Below are positions 8,416 to 18,888 of a stretch of 39,427 nt of DNA, piece after piece; the first letter of the stretch is position 1; every line of letters starts with the position of its first letter. The position numbers and the translations under genes are program-made. A model generated the notes under the pieces. It searched no databases. It worked only from the letters and a program-made list of their open reading frames with translations, and was not told where the DNA came from. Source of the DNA: Gemmatimonadota bacterium (lineage in GTDB: Bacteria; JAAXHH01); NCBI GenBank assembly GCA_009835325.1, contig VXWP01000025.1, positions 1-39,427 on the forward strand, in the 5' to 3' direction.

Positions 8416-8754
8416 ATGTTGCGTGTAGTTTTCTATAGGACTGAAAGTGGACGTGAACCGGTCCGGGATTGGTTGACAACTTTAACCAGAGAGGATAAGA
8501 AGGCTATAGGCGCAGATATCAAGACAGTTCAGTTTGGCTGGCCATTGGGTATGCCACTAGTACGCAGACTGTATCGTGGGGTTTGGGAAGTGAGGTCTGT
8601 ACTTCAAGGACGCAAAGCGCGAGTGCTGTTCACAGTTCAAGGCAGCTCGATCGTTTTATTGCACGGGTTCATCAAGAAGGAACGTAAGACACCCTATCAG
8701 GACCTGCAACTCGCCAAAACGCGAGCGGCTAAGCTGGGAGATTTGCCAGAATGA
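8416..8754 (+). CDS. HigB/RelE-type toxin (phage Gp49-like family)
   Basis: A 112-residue basic protein of the Gp49-like/HigB family of ribosome-dependent mRNA interferases. Family hallmarks are the N-terminal FYRTESGREPVRDWL, central MPLVRRLYRGVWEVRS, RVLFTVQGSSIVLLHGFIKK and KTPYQDLQLAKTRAA near the end. I place the start at ATG 8416 because an upstream TTG (8389) sits inside the operator palindrome. The stop overlaps the antitoxin start by 4 bases (ATGA at 8751-8754), so translation is probably coupled, with the toxin gene first as in higBA. The stretch from about 8300 to 8900 is visibly AT-richer than its neighbours, which suggests horizontal acquisition. Confidence 0.88.
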   Translation: MLRVVFYRTESGREPVRDWLTTLTREDKKAIGADIKTVQFGWPLGMPLVRRLYRGVWEVRSVLQGRKARVLFTVQGSSIVLLHGFIKKERKTPYQDLQLAKTRAAKLGDLPE

Positions 8755-9038
8755 CTTCTGTTAACATACACGTCGGAAGCGACTTCGATGACTATCTGAA
8801 GGAAGAAGGACTGACTCAAGAGGTAGAACGAGTCGCGATAAAGCGAGTGGGTGCTTATCAGGTGGGGCAATACATGTTGAATCAGGGACTGACCAAGACG
8901 GAAATGGCCCGGCGAATGCACACGAGTCGTGCCTCACTGGATCGTCTACTGGATCCGGAAAACAGTTCGGTTACGTTGCAAACCCTCGAACGGGCGGCCC
9001 GTGCGCTGGGGAGACGTCTGCATATCGCGCTGGTTTGA
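8751..9038 (+). CDS. HigA/XRE-type antitoxin, helix-turn-helix
   Basis: A 95-residue protein with a C-terminal helix-turn-helix of the XRE kind: MLNQGLTKTEMARRMHTSRASLDRLLDPENSSVTLQTLERAARALG (about residues 42-88). It directly follows, and overlaps by 4 bases, the HigB-like toxin gene, so it is the likely cognate antitoxin and the repressor acting on the palindrome at 8380-8395. The N-terminal about 40 residues would be the toxin-binding part; this is inference from position. Its stop codon lies only 16 bases before the end of the convergent PhyH gene. Confidence 0.88.
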   Translation: MTSVNIHVGSDFDDYLKEEGLTQEVERVAIKRVGAYQVGQYMLNQGLTKTEMARRMHTSRASLDRLLDPENSSVTLQTLERAARALGRRLHIALV

Positions 9039-9054
9039 CGCTGATCCCGAGCTG

Positions 9055-9909
9055 CTACACGTTATCCACGGCCGGCCGCGGCAGATCCGCCCAGTGGTCC
9101 GTGGGATCGGATCCCTTGACGATCACGCCTTCCTTGTTCCAGTTGAGTTCGGCGCGGACGGAGGCGGCGCAGAACCTGAGCGTCAGGCCGCAACGGCGAC
9201 GGTCCGATGTATTGAGCCCGGATCCATGCAGCAGCAGGTCGCTGTGCAGTGAGATCTCTCCCGCCTTGAGTTCGATGTCCACCTCGGTGCCGTACATCCC
9301 GACTTCTTTCACCGTCTGGTTGAGCACGTTGTTCTCGACTTCTTCGCTCATGTGATAGGTAAGGTGCCCGTAGTGGTGCGATCCGGCCACGAATCGCATG
9401 CAGGCGTTGCCCGTGTCCGCGTCGTCGATGGCCAGCCAGGCGGTGACCGTCTTTGAAGGCGAGAGGGGCCAGAAACTGGCGTCCTGGTGCCAGTTGACTA
9501 TCTTGCCGTCCCCCGGAAGCTTGCAGAAGAAGTGGGCGCCCCAGCCCACGACGTCGTCGCCAAGCAGGTCGCTGATGTAGGCGACGATCCGCGGATCGTT
9601 CATGATGTCGTGCACCATGCCCGATTTCAGGTGGGCCGAAATGATGGAATAGTTGTGGTCGCCCCGCGCCATGACCTGCTCGATCATGCCGTCGAACTCA
9701 TCCCGGATGGCGTCGATTTCTTCGTCCGAGTAAATCCTGAAGGGCTTCAGGTAGCCCTGTTCGTTGAAGATATCGATCTGTGCGCTCGTAAGCACGGCCG
9801 GATGGTCGTTGCGGACCGGGTGATACCGCAGGTCGCGGGACATGCGGATCAGGTCTTCCGGGGTCGGCATCTGCTTGAATCGGGTGTCCTGCAGGGTCGT
9901 CTGCGCCAT
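9055..9909 (-). CDS. PhyH-family Fe(II)/2-oxoglutarate dioxygenase
   Basis: A 284-residue member of the phytanoyl-CoA dioxygenase family. The iron-binding facial triad is visible: His141-x-Asp143 in NWHQDASF and His228 in LLHGSGLN. A following Arg-rich stretch (RRRCGLTLRF) supplies the Arg that binds 2-oxoglutarate. Family members hydroxylate varied small molecules, and bacterial PhyH proteins cannot be assigned a substrate by sequence. The ATG is preceded by AAGGAG at 7 bases spacing. The gene lies 41 bases downstream of an unknown gene on the same strand and is probably cotranscribed with it. Its last about 40 bases match the scar at 8103-8139. Confidence 0.92.
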   Translation of the reverse strand: MAQTTLQDTRFKQMPTPEDLIRMSRDLRYHPVRNDHPAVLTSAQIDIFNEQGYLKPFRIYSDEEIDAIRDEFDGMIEQVMARGDHNYSIISAHLKSGMVHDIMNDPRIVAYISDLLGDDVVGWGAHFFCKLPGDGKIVNWHQDASFWPLSPSKTVTAWLAIDDADTGNACMRFVAGSHHYGHLTYHMSEEVENNVLNQTVKEVGMYGTEVDIELKAGEISLHSDLLLHGSGLNTSDRRRCGLTLRFCAASVRAELNWNKEGVIVKGSDPTDHWADLPRPAVDNV

Positions 9910-9950
9910 GGGACCGCTCCTTGTGGTGGCCGTCGGCCGGGTTGAAGGCC

Positions 9951-10853
9951 TCAGCGCTCGTTTTTCGTCCTCAAAATGACGTTCTCGGTTTCCATTTCCC
10001 AGGTTTCATTGTAGACCAGGGGCCGCGGCCTGCGCGGCGGATAGTCCGGCGGGGGATTCTCCGGGTCATTCAGTTCCAGGCGGTCGCGACCCCGGGGCGC
10101 TTCATACCAGTGTTTCTCCCGCTCAGCCGCCTCGATTTCCCTGCGGAGGATGAACTCCGCGTGATCGAAACCGGAGATCGCCGCGTCCGCCAGGAATACG
10201 CGATGCACCTCGCCGCCGTCCCAGGTTTCCAGGTCCGGCAACACCACGGGACCCGTACAGACCTGAAACTCGGCGTCTTCCTCGTTAATATTGATCAGAT
10301 CCACGGGAAACTCAAGGGTTACCTTCAGGCTTCGGTCCGCCTGGCCTGCCTGGTCCGCCTGGTCCCGGTCGTGGCGGGTAGTTGAGGCGGTCCAGGTGAT
10401 CCTGACGTTCATCAGGTCCCGGTCCAGCGTGGCCTGGACTAACTCTCGGGCATTGGTCAGCGTATCATCGATATCGTACTGCCTGATGTCGATATCGTGG
10501 CCCTGGAACTGCTCTTCCAGCGGGGTTCCCCCGGATCCGGCGGGCTCGGTGCTCGGCTTCCTGGAAATGGGAATGCTCAGGCTTCGGCTGAAGGCCATGC
10601 GCCATTCATCGCTGGGTATCTGGAAGAGGTTTCGGCGGGCGATCGTGTACTCCGAGCGGCAGGGCGCCCCCAGGTACAGCTCTGTTTTGTGTCCGGTTTC
10701 CAGATCTTCCACGGTACAGGCCGCCTCCAGATGGAACCGCACCTGGTAGGCTTGTCCCGGTGTCCCGACGAACCCACCGGCGTACTTGTATACCGGATCG
10801 GGTTTCCAGGGCCGGGATTTCCAGTGGAAGGAGGAACGATGAAATGCGATCAT
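9951..10853 (-). CDS. Hypothetical protein, no family recognised
   Basis: A 300-residue soluble protein that I do not recognise. It has no signal peptide, membrane segment or known catalytic motif. The first half contains VYKYAGGFVG and LYLGAPCRSEYTIARRNLF; the middle has a Gln/Ala/Asp-rich run (about 10335-10375 in DNA, built from 9-base repeats); the C-terminus is charged and proline-rich (NPPPDYPPRRPRPL). An open frame continues upstream to 11117, but that part is low-complexity, Arg-rich and lies across the aceE promoter, so I use the ATG at 10853. It lies just upstream of the PhyH gene, suggesting a shared transcript. Steady codon-position bias and the tight junction support a real gene. 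Confidence 0.65.
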   Translation of the reverse strand: MIAFHRSSFHWKSRPWKPDPVYKYAGGFVGTPGQAYQVRFHLEAACTVEDLETGHKTELYLGAPCRSEYTIARRNLFQIPSDEWRMAFSRSLSIPISRKPSTEPAGSGGTPLEEQFQGHDIDIRQYDIDDTLTNARELVQATLDRDLMNVRITWTASTTRHDRDQADQAGQADRSLKVTLEFPVDLININEEDAEFQVCTGPVVLPDLETWDGGEVHRVFLADAAISGFDHAEFILRREIEAAEREKHWYEAPRGRDRLELNDPENPPPDYPPRRPRPLVYNETWEMETENVILRTKNER

Positions 10854-10935
10854 AATGAACCAAAATGTCCGGTTAACCGGGGCGGAGCAATACAAATTTG
10901 ACCACGTAACGGATGGTCCGCGACCTTGATTTCTG

Positions 10936-10980
10936 TTGCGAGCGGAGGGCGGGACTGCTACATTGAAAGAACGTTTCAAT
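10936..10980 (+). promoter_or_regulatory. Candidate aceE promoter with inverted repeat at the start site
   Basis: A -35-like TTGCGA (10936-10941), a 17-base spacer and TACATT (10959-10964) preceded by TG form a plausible promoter. A perfect inverted repeat, ATTGAAA-GAACG-TTTCAAT (10962-10980), overlaps the -10 box and the expected transcription start. A repressor bound there would block initiation. The leader to the aceE start is about 120 bases. No regulator gene for it is seen in the window. Confidence 0.5.
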
Positions 10981-11098
10981 AGGCAAATGACGGCGCGCAA
11001 CCGAGATAAACAACGAAGCGCAGACCCGGAGAAAACAACGCCCGGTTCCGGCACATAACGGGCGCGGCCCATCGTACACAACGGTCCACGGACTGGAA

Positions 11099-13780
<2,682 letters not shown>

Positions 13781-13786
13781 TCAGGT

Positions 13787-13811
13787 GTGACGGGGCGCCC
13801 GGCCGCGTCAC
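13787..13811. terminator. Hairpin between convergent aceE and thioredoxin-TPR gene
   Basis: Arms GTGACG (13787-13792) and CGTCAC (13806-13811) pair perfectly around a GC-rich loop that contains a further palindrome, GGGCGCCC. It lies in the short gap between two convergent genes and could stop transcription from both sides. There is no run of T, so it is not a classic intrinsic terminator. Confidence 0.4.
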
Positions 13812-13826
13812 GCCGACCAGGCGGGA

Positions 13827-14642
13827 TCAGGCGTACAGTGCGTTGCTGAAAGCACGGCGGTATTGCCGCGTGGTGGGGTGATCCTCGCCGAGCATGCCGA
13901 AAATGGCGACACAGCTCCTCCTGGCCCCGTCGTCGTCATAGGACCGGTTCTTCTCCAGCACCTCGATGAAGCGCTGCAGGGCAAGGTCGTATTCCTCCCG
14001 CCTCAGATGCTCGATCGCCTGGATATAGATGGGCCGGACCGGGGCGTCCTCGAGACGCTCGGGCGTGTCCAGGTGAAGGAAGAGTTCCGCGATGGTCCGC
14101 AGTACGACCGCCGAGTCGTGGTATTCCGTGCCTGGTTCGATGGTTCGTAAAAGCTCCAGGCTGCGGCCGGGATCATCATCCAGCCAGGTGCGCGCCAGGC
14201 AGACCGCCGCCTGCTCGTTGTCCGGCTCCGCCGCCAGGACGTCCTCAAGCATCTCGCGGGACGCATCCCGGTCGCCGGTTTCGAGCAGCCGAAGCGCTTC
14301 TTCCAGCTGCTTAGCGCGTGGACTGGGCAGGGCTTTCTTGAGCCACTGTTCGATCATGGGCTCCGGCAGCGCGCCGGTAAACTCGTCCCGGACTTCGCCG
14401 TCGACAAACATCTTCACGTTCGGAATCCCCTGTATCCCGTATTGCCGGGCGATGTCCGTGTGCGTTTCCGTGTTGACCTTCACGAGTTTCCACCGGTCCC
14501 GGTGGCGTTCGGCGAGGGATTCGATTACGGGGCCGAGCATCTTGCAGGGCCCGCACCATTCCGCCCAGAAATCGACCAGCACGGGGACCGTGTGACTCTG
14601 TTCGACCACTTCTTTGTTGAAGTCCGAAACTTCGTAACTCAT
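13827..14642 (-). CDS. cnoX: Thioredoxin-TPR chaperone, YbbN/CnoX family
   Basis: A 271-residue protein with an N-terminal thioredoxin fold (about 1-110) followed by helical TPR-like repeats (about 115-271), the YbbN/CnoX architecture. The active-site motif is WCGPC with Cys30 and Cys33. E. coli CnoX lacks a full CxxC, whereas this protein keeps both cysteines, so it may combine a holdase role with disulfide exchange. The cis-proline region is GIQGIPNVKMF. AAGGAA lies just before the ATG. The neighbours give no functional link. Confidence 0.9.
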   Translation of the reverse strand: MSYEVSDFNKEVVEQSHTVPVLVDFWAEWCGPCKMLGPVIESLAERHRDRWKLVKVNTETHTDIARQYGIQGIPNVKMFVDGEVRDEFTGALPEPMIEQWLKKALPSPRAKQLEEALRLLETGDRDASREMLEDVLAAEPDNEQAAVCLARTWLDDDPGRSLELLRTIEPGTEYHDSAVVLRTIAELFLHLDTPERLEDAPVRPIYIQAIEHLRREEYDLALQRFIEVLEKNRSYDDDGARRSCVAIFGMLGEDHPTTRQYRRAFSNALYA

Positions 14643-14688
14643 TGCCGTTCCTTACCGGTCTGCGGCGCGCATGGTAGAGAGCCGCTGG

Positions 14689-14717
14689 TTGACACGTATG
14701 CCGACTGGGGTTATCTT
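14689..14717 (+). promoter_or_regulatory. Orphan promoter-like site reading antisense into the kinase gene
   Basis: A perfect TTGACA (14689-14694), a 17-base spacer and TATCTT (14712-14717) lie on the plus strand in the gap between two minus-strand genes. A transcript would start near 14724 and run antisense through the cytidylate-kinase-like gene, towards the plus-strand purine nucleoside phosphorylase gene at 15509. No plus-strand gene starts nearby. Confidence 0.4.
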
Positions 14718-14748
14718 TCTTTGCGGTTCATCCGGGTGAATCAGGCTT

Positions 14749-15444
14749 TCAATCGTCGTCGCCGAAGAGTCTGCGGTGGAAGTCGATCACGATGTCGGCC
14801 ATGTTCTCCCACGTCGTCAGGGACGTGTTGAAAACCGCGTGGTACAGCGTCGGATCCGTCCAGTCGCGATGGTAGTTATGCTGCAGGTACAGCGACCGCT
14901 GCCGGTCCTTTTCCTTGATGAGTTCCGCTGCCCGGTCCCGCGCGAGGTTCATCTCGTCCATGATAACGTCGACCCGGTATTCGAATGGCGCGACGAACAG
15001 GGTGCGGAAGACGTCATTGCGGTCCGCAAGGATGCACTGGCACCCGCGCCCTACGATGATGACGCGCTGCCTGTCTGCCAGCGAACGGATGGTATCCTGG
15101 AGGATCTGGAGGTATTCGTCCCGGTCCAGGAAGGTGTTCTTCAGGGAGGTGGGATCCTTCGTCCCCTCGTCGTCGCCCGGCACGTAGGGCCAGATGAGGG
15201 GCGGGTATTCCGGGGAAAGGGAGTAGACGGTCGAAGGCGTGAACAGTTCGCCGAGAAAGCGTCGTATGGGCGATTCGCCCACTTCGTCCAGCTGCTCGAC
15301 GACATCCTCCGAAACGCCCGCGGCATGGGCGGTTTCGGCGATAAGTTCCTTGTCCACGCAATCATAACCGAGGCGGTCGGCGACGATCCTCGCAACGTCC
15401 CGCCCACCGCTGCCGTATTCCCTGGCGACCGTAATGATGCTCAT
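14749..15444 (-). CDS. Cytidylate-kinase-like family protein
   Basis: A 231-residue P-loop kinase of the cytidylate-kinase-like type. The N-terminus MSIITVAREYGSGGRDVARIVA carries the nucleotide-binding loop GSGGRDVA. Typical later segments are VIIVGRGCQCILADR, the Arg-rich lid region RAAELIKEKDRQRSLYLQHNYHRDW, and the DPTLYHAVFNTS motif near the C-terminus. This family is separate from Cmk, and its phosphate acceptor is often unknown. I use the ATG at 15444 because AAGGAG lies 6 bases upstream; an open extension to 15510 has no such site and would overlap the divergent gene. It shares a 64-base divergent promoter region with the purine nucleoside phosphorylase gene. Confidence 0.88.
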   Translation of the reverse strand: MSIITVAREYGSGGRDVARIVADRLGYDCVDKELIAETAHAAGVSEDVVEQLDEVGESPIRRFLGELFTPSTVYSLSPEYPPLIWPYVPGDDEGTKDPTSLKNTFLDRDEYLQILQDTIRSLADRQRVIIVGRGCQCILADRNDVFRTLFVAPFEYRVDVIMDEMNLARDRAAELIKEKDRQRSLYLQHNYHRDWTDPTLYHAVFNTSLTTWENMADIVIDFHRRLFGDDD

Positions 15445-15508
15445 GATGGACTCCTTGTTGCATTCAGCCGTCGAAGGAGACGAGGTAACCGTTTGAAAGT
15501 GCCGCGCC

Positions 15509-16321
15509 ATGCCCCGTCATGATCCGTTGGACGCGACTGCGGACTTCCTGGGTTCGAAGGGGTTCGCGGCCACCCGCTTCGGCATGATCCTGGGTACCGG
15601 ATTCGGGTCGTGCGTCCGGGCGGTCGAAAAGAAATCCGTTGTTCCCTACGGTTCCATCCCCCATTTTCCAGTATCGACCGTTCATGGCCACGAAGGCAAC
15701 CTGGTCTTCGGCGCCCTGGGCGAAGCATCCGTGATTTTGATGCAGGGACGGATCCACCTGTACGAGGGTTACGACGCACGGCAGATCGCCTATCCTCTCG
15801 AGGTAATGCGCCGGTTCGGCGTCGAGATTCTGCTCGTGACCAATGCCGCCGGCGGACTGAATCCCCGGTACGAGGTGGGAGACCTCATGGTCGTACGGCA
15901 ACATATCCATCCCATCGGCGTTAAACTGATGGGAGACTTGACGTCGGATACGGACGGCGAACCCTGTTACAGTGCGTCTTTGAGGGATTCGCTTCTACAG
16001 ATCAGTATACAAAGAAACCAGCACGTCCAACAGGGAATTCTGGCTTGGATGCCCGGACCTTCCTTCGAGACCCGCGCCGAAATCGCCCTGCTGAAATCAC
16101 TGGGCGCGGACGCGGTGACCATGTCGACCGTCCCGGAAGCACTGGCGGCCCGGCGACTCGGCATGAGGACTGTGGCCGTATCGTGCATATCCAATGTGTG
16201 GACGGGTCAAGCAGGTGAAACCGTCGACGCGGACGACGTGGCGACGACGGTCGAATCGGCGGCAGAGCGATGCTCCGAACTGTTCCGTGGCTTTTTACTC
16301 CGGATGGCTACCCGCGTTTAG
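15509..16321 (+). CDS. punA: Purine nucleoside phosphorylase (trimeric, PNP/MTAP family)
   Basis: A 270-residue enzyme that splits purine nucleosides with phosphate for purine salvage. Family motifs appear in order: GMILGTGFGS (phosphate loop, normally GSGLG), PHFPVSTVHGHEG, GRIHLYEGYD, VTNAAGGLNP, PGPSFETRAE and VTMSTVPEALAARRLGM. The usual base-binding TN segment near residue 240 reads SCISNVW, where Asn is kept. The size matches the trimeric class and not hexameric DeoD. The ATG at 15509 has no strong ribosome site. It is divergent from the kinase-like gene and followed 36 bases later by accD. Confidence 0.93.
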   Translation: MPRHDPLDATADFLGSKGFAATRFGMILGTGFGSCVRAVEKKSVVPYGSIPHFPVSTVHGHEGNLVFGALGEASVILMQGRIHLYEGYDARQIAYPLEVMRRFGVEILLVTNAAGGLNPRYEVGDLMVVRQHIHPIGVKLMGDLTSDTDGEPCYSASLRDSLLQISIQRNQHVQQGILAWMPGPSFETRAEIALLKSLGADAVTMSTVPEALAARRLGMRTVAVSCISNVWTGQAGETVDADDVATTVESAAERCSELFRGFLLRMATRV

Positions 16322-16357
16322 GTTGGTTTTGGTACCACAGCGTTAAGCGAGCGAACT

Positions 16358-17233
16358 ATGGCCTGGTTTGAGAGACGACAGCGGGGACTGAGCCCGCAAA
16401 AGCGCAAGGAAATCCCGAAGGGGTTGTGGGTCAAGTGCGACAAGTGCGACGCCATGCTGTACAAGGCGGAGCTCGAACGGGACTTCAACGTATGCGCCCA
16501 TTGCGGGTACCATTTCAAGATCGGCCACCAGGGGTACATCTCCCTGATCATGGACCCGGACTCCTTCACGGAGACCGACACGGATCTGCGCACCGTCGAC
16601 CCGCTCGAGTTCAAGGAGAAGGAAAACTACCCGGACTACATGAAGCGGTATCAGAAGCGGACCGGCATGATGGAGGCCGTGGTATCGGGCACGGGACGCA
16701 TCGAGGGAAGGCTCGTTTCCCTGTCCATCCACGACGGGGCCTTCCTGGCCGGGAGCATGGGATCCGTAGTCGGCGAGAAGGTAACACGGTCCATCCGGCG
16801 GTCACTCGACCTGGAGATCCCGCTGCTCGTGGTCGCCACGTCGGGCGGCGCGCGCATGCAGGAAGGCATCCTCTCCCTCATGCAGATGGCGAAGACTTCC
16901 CTCTGGCTGAACCGCCTGTCGGAGAAAAAGATCCCCTTTGTCGTCGTGATCACGAATCCGACCATGGCCGGCGTGATGGCGAGTTATGCTTCGCTGGGAG
17001 ACTTCACCCTGGCCGAGCCGGGCGCCATGATGGGCTTCGCGGGCGGAAGGGTGATCGAACAGACGATAGGATCGAGCCTGCCGGAGGGGTTCCAGACCGC
17101 GGAGTTTTTCCTGACCAAGGGTTTCGTCGACCAGGTCGTGCCCAGGACCGGGTTACGGGAGACCCTTTCCACGATCCTGAGCTATTTCCCCGACCGGGAA
17201 AAGAAGGAAGAGCCGGCACCGGAAGCGCCGTGA
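16358..17233 (+). CDS. accD: Acetyl-CoA carboxylase carboxyltransferase subunit beta
   Basis: A 291-residue subunit that, with AccA, transfers the carboxyl group from biotin to acetyl-CoA in the first step of fatty-acid synthesis. The N-terminal zinc ribbon is intact: Cys27-x2-Cys30 and Cys46-x2-Cys49. The crotonase-like core carries SGGARMQEGILSLMQMAK, ITNPTMAGVMASYASLGD and the oxyanion-hole region PGAMMGFAGGRVIEQT. The accA and biotin genes are not in the window. A hairpin lies after the stop. Identification is secure. Confidence 0.97.
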   Translation: MAWFERRQRGLSPQKRKEIPKGLWVKCDKCDAMLYKAELERDFNVCAHCGYHFKIGHQGYISLIMDPDSFTETDTDLRTVDPLEFKEKENYPDYMKRYQKRTGMMEAVVSGTGRIEGRLVSLSIHDGAFLAGSMGSVVGEKVTRSIRRSLDLEIPLLVVATSGGARMQEGILSLMQMAKTSLWLNRLSEKKIPFVVVITNPTMAGVMASYASLGDFTLAEPGAMMGFAGGRVIEQTIGSSLPEGFQTAEFFLTKGFVDQVVPRTGLRETLSTILSYFPDREKKEEPAPEAP

Positions 17234-17240
17234 TGCGCAG

Positions 17241-17266
17241 GCGGTCCTGAAGGGGTAGCGGACCGC
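17241..17266. terminator. Hairpin between convergent accD and purF
   Basis: A perfect 7-base stem, GCGGTCC (17241-17247) and GGACCGC (17260-17266), with a 12-base loop, fills the 38-base gap between two convergent genes. It is followed by CGCCTTTC on the plus strand, only a weak T-run. It could act as a two-way terminator. Confidence 0.5.
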
Positions 17267-17271
17267 GCCTT

Positions 17272-18681
17272 TCACGATTCCAGCATGAGCTTGTTGAGCG
17301 AATCTTCCGGAATGACCGGGTAGTCCCCGCTGAAGCAGGCCGTGCAGTAGCCCACCCCGGGCTTTCCGTACTCCTTGCCCGTCTTCACCATGCCTTCGAT
17401 GGACAGGTAGCCCAGGCTGTCCGCCCCGAGATATTGGCGGATCTCCTCCACCCGGGTCTGCGAGGCGATGAGTTCGCCCCGGCTCTGCATGTCGATCCCG
17501 TAGTAGCAGGGATGGCGGATGGGAGGACTGCTGATCCGCACGTGCACCTCGGATGCGCCCGCGCCGCGGATCAGCCTGACCAGCTGATTGAGGGTGGTGC
17601 CCCGCACGATGGAATCGTCCACGAGGACGACGCGCCGGTTCCGCAGCACGCCCTGGACCGGGTTGTACTTCAATCTCACCGTGAATTCGCGCATCGACTG
17701 GTCCGGGTCGATGAATGACCGCCCCACGTAGTGGTTCCGGATCAGGCCGATCTCGAACCGGATTCCCGACTGCTCCGAATAGCCCAGCGCGGCGGTCGTG
17801 GCCGAATCCGGCACCGCGATGACGATATCGGCGTCCACCGGGTGTTCCTCCGCCAGCTGGCGGCCGAAGCGCCGGCGGAACTTGTCGCTGTTTTCTCCGA
17901 ATACCTTGCTGTCCGGCCGGGCGAAGTAGATGTACTCGAAGATGCAGGCGGCCGGTTCCGCCTCTTCGAAGGGGAAGAAGGACCGGATGCCCTCTTCGTC
18001 GATGACGACCATCTCGCCGGGTTTCACTTCACGGACGTATTCCGCTTTCATGATGTCGAAGGCGCAAGTCTCCGACGCGAGCACGTGCGCATCACCCAGG
18101 CGTCCCAGGCACAGGGGCCGGAATCCGCGGGGATCCCGGACGCCGATCAGCTGCGAATCGGACAGGAACACGATGGAATAGGCGCCTTCGACCTGGCGCA
18201 GGGCGTCCGCGATCATGCCGGGCAGGTCGGGTTCGTTCGATCGTGCGATGAGGTGAAGAACGATCTCGCTGTCGGACGAGGTGCGGAAGATCGAACCGGT
18301 CTCTTCCATCGACAGGTGCAGCGCGCCCGTGTTGGTGAAATTGCCGTTGTGGGCGGTGGCCAACTGTCCGCGCTTGAAGTTGACCATGAAGGGCTGCGCG
18401 TTGTCGACGTTGGACGTGCCGGTGGTGGAATACCGGTTGTGGCCGATGGCCATGTGGCCTTCGAGATCGTTCACCCGCTCGCCATGGTCGTAGGCTTCGC
18501 TGACCAGGCCCATGGCCCGGTGGGATGCGATGTGATGGCCGTCGGAGACCGCCATGCCGGAGCTTTCCTGGCCGCGGTGCTGGAGGGCATACAATCCCAG
18601 AAAGGTCAGCCGGGCGGCTGCGGGGTCGCCATAAACGCCGAAGACACCGCACTCCTCGCGAATTTCATCGTCTTCCCACAT
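17272..18681 (-). CDS. purF: Amidophosphoribosyltransferase, iron-sulfur type
   Basis: A 469-residue enzyme for the first step of de novo purine synthesis, glutamine plus PRPP to phosphoribosylamine. The catalytic nucleophile is Cys11 after a ten-residue leader that is normally cleaved off. The glutaminase domain shows ALQHRGQESSGMA and HNGNFTN; the PRTase domain has the PRPP loop VVLVDDSIVRGTT. Cysteines in AACIFEYIYFARPDS, HPCYYGIDM and GYCTACF match the four [4Fe-4S] ligands of the Bacillus subtilis type, so this belongs to the iron-sulfur class and not the E. coli class. It is divergent from ndk. Confidence 0.97.
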   Translation of the reverse strand: MWEDDEIREECGVFGVYGDPAAARLTFLGLYALQHRGQESSGMAVSDGHHIASHRAMGLVSEAYDHGERVNDLEGHMAIGHNRYSTTGTSNVDNAQPFMVNFKRGQLATAHNGNFTNTGALHLSMEETGSIFRTSSDSEIVLHLIARSNEPDLPGMIADALRQVEGAYSIVFLSDSQLIGVRDPRGFRPLCLGRLGDAHVLASETCAFDIMKAEYVREVKPGEMVVIDEEGIRSFFPFEEAEPAACIFEYIYFARPDSKVFGENSDKFRRRFGRQLAEEHPVDADIVIAVPDSATTAALGYSEQSGIRFEIGLIRNHYVGRSFIDPDQSMREFTVRLKYNPVQGVLRNRRVVLVDDSIVRGTTLNQLVRLIRGAGASEVHVRISSPPIRHPCYYGIDMQSRGELIASQTRVEEIRQYLGADSLGYLSIEGMVKTGKEYGKPGVGYCTACFSGDYPVIPEDSLNKLMLES

Positions 18682-18794
18682 GGCCTTGCCCCGATTGTAT
18701 GTTGATGAAGCCCACCGACATTATATGCGCCGAAGCTGGAAATGTCCACCGCATTTTTACGCGATCTGAGCGAATTGCCAGGGGGGCATTTCCG

Positions 18795-18823
18795 TTGACA
18801 CTCCGGGTGCCGCCGCCTACATT
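18795..18823 (+). promoter_or_regulatory. Candidate ndk promoter
   Basis: TTGACA (18795-18800), a 17-base spacer and TACATT (18818-18823) form a good sigma-70-type promoter pointing at ndk, giving a leader of about 60 bases that ends with AAAGGAGA before the GTG start. The same TACATT -10 sequence occurs before aceE. Confidence 0.65.
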
Positions 18824-18888
18824 GCACGAGGCTTAGCACGAGGTTTTAATTTGTTGCCCCGACCCACATTTTAAAGGAGAATCAGTCC

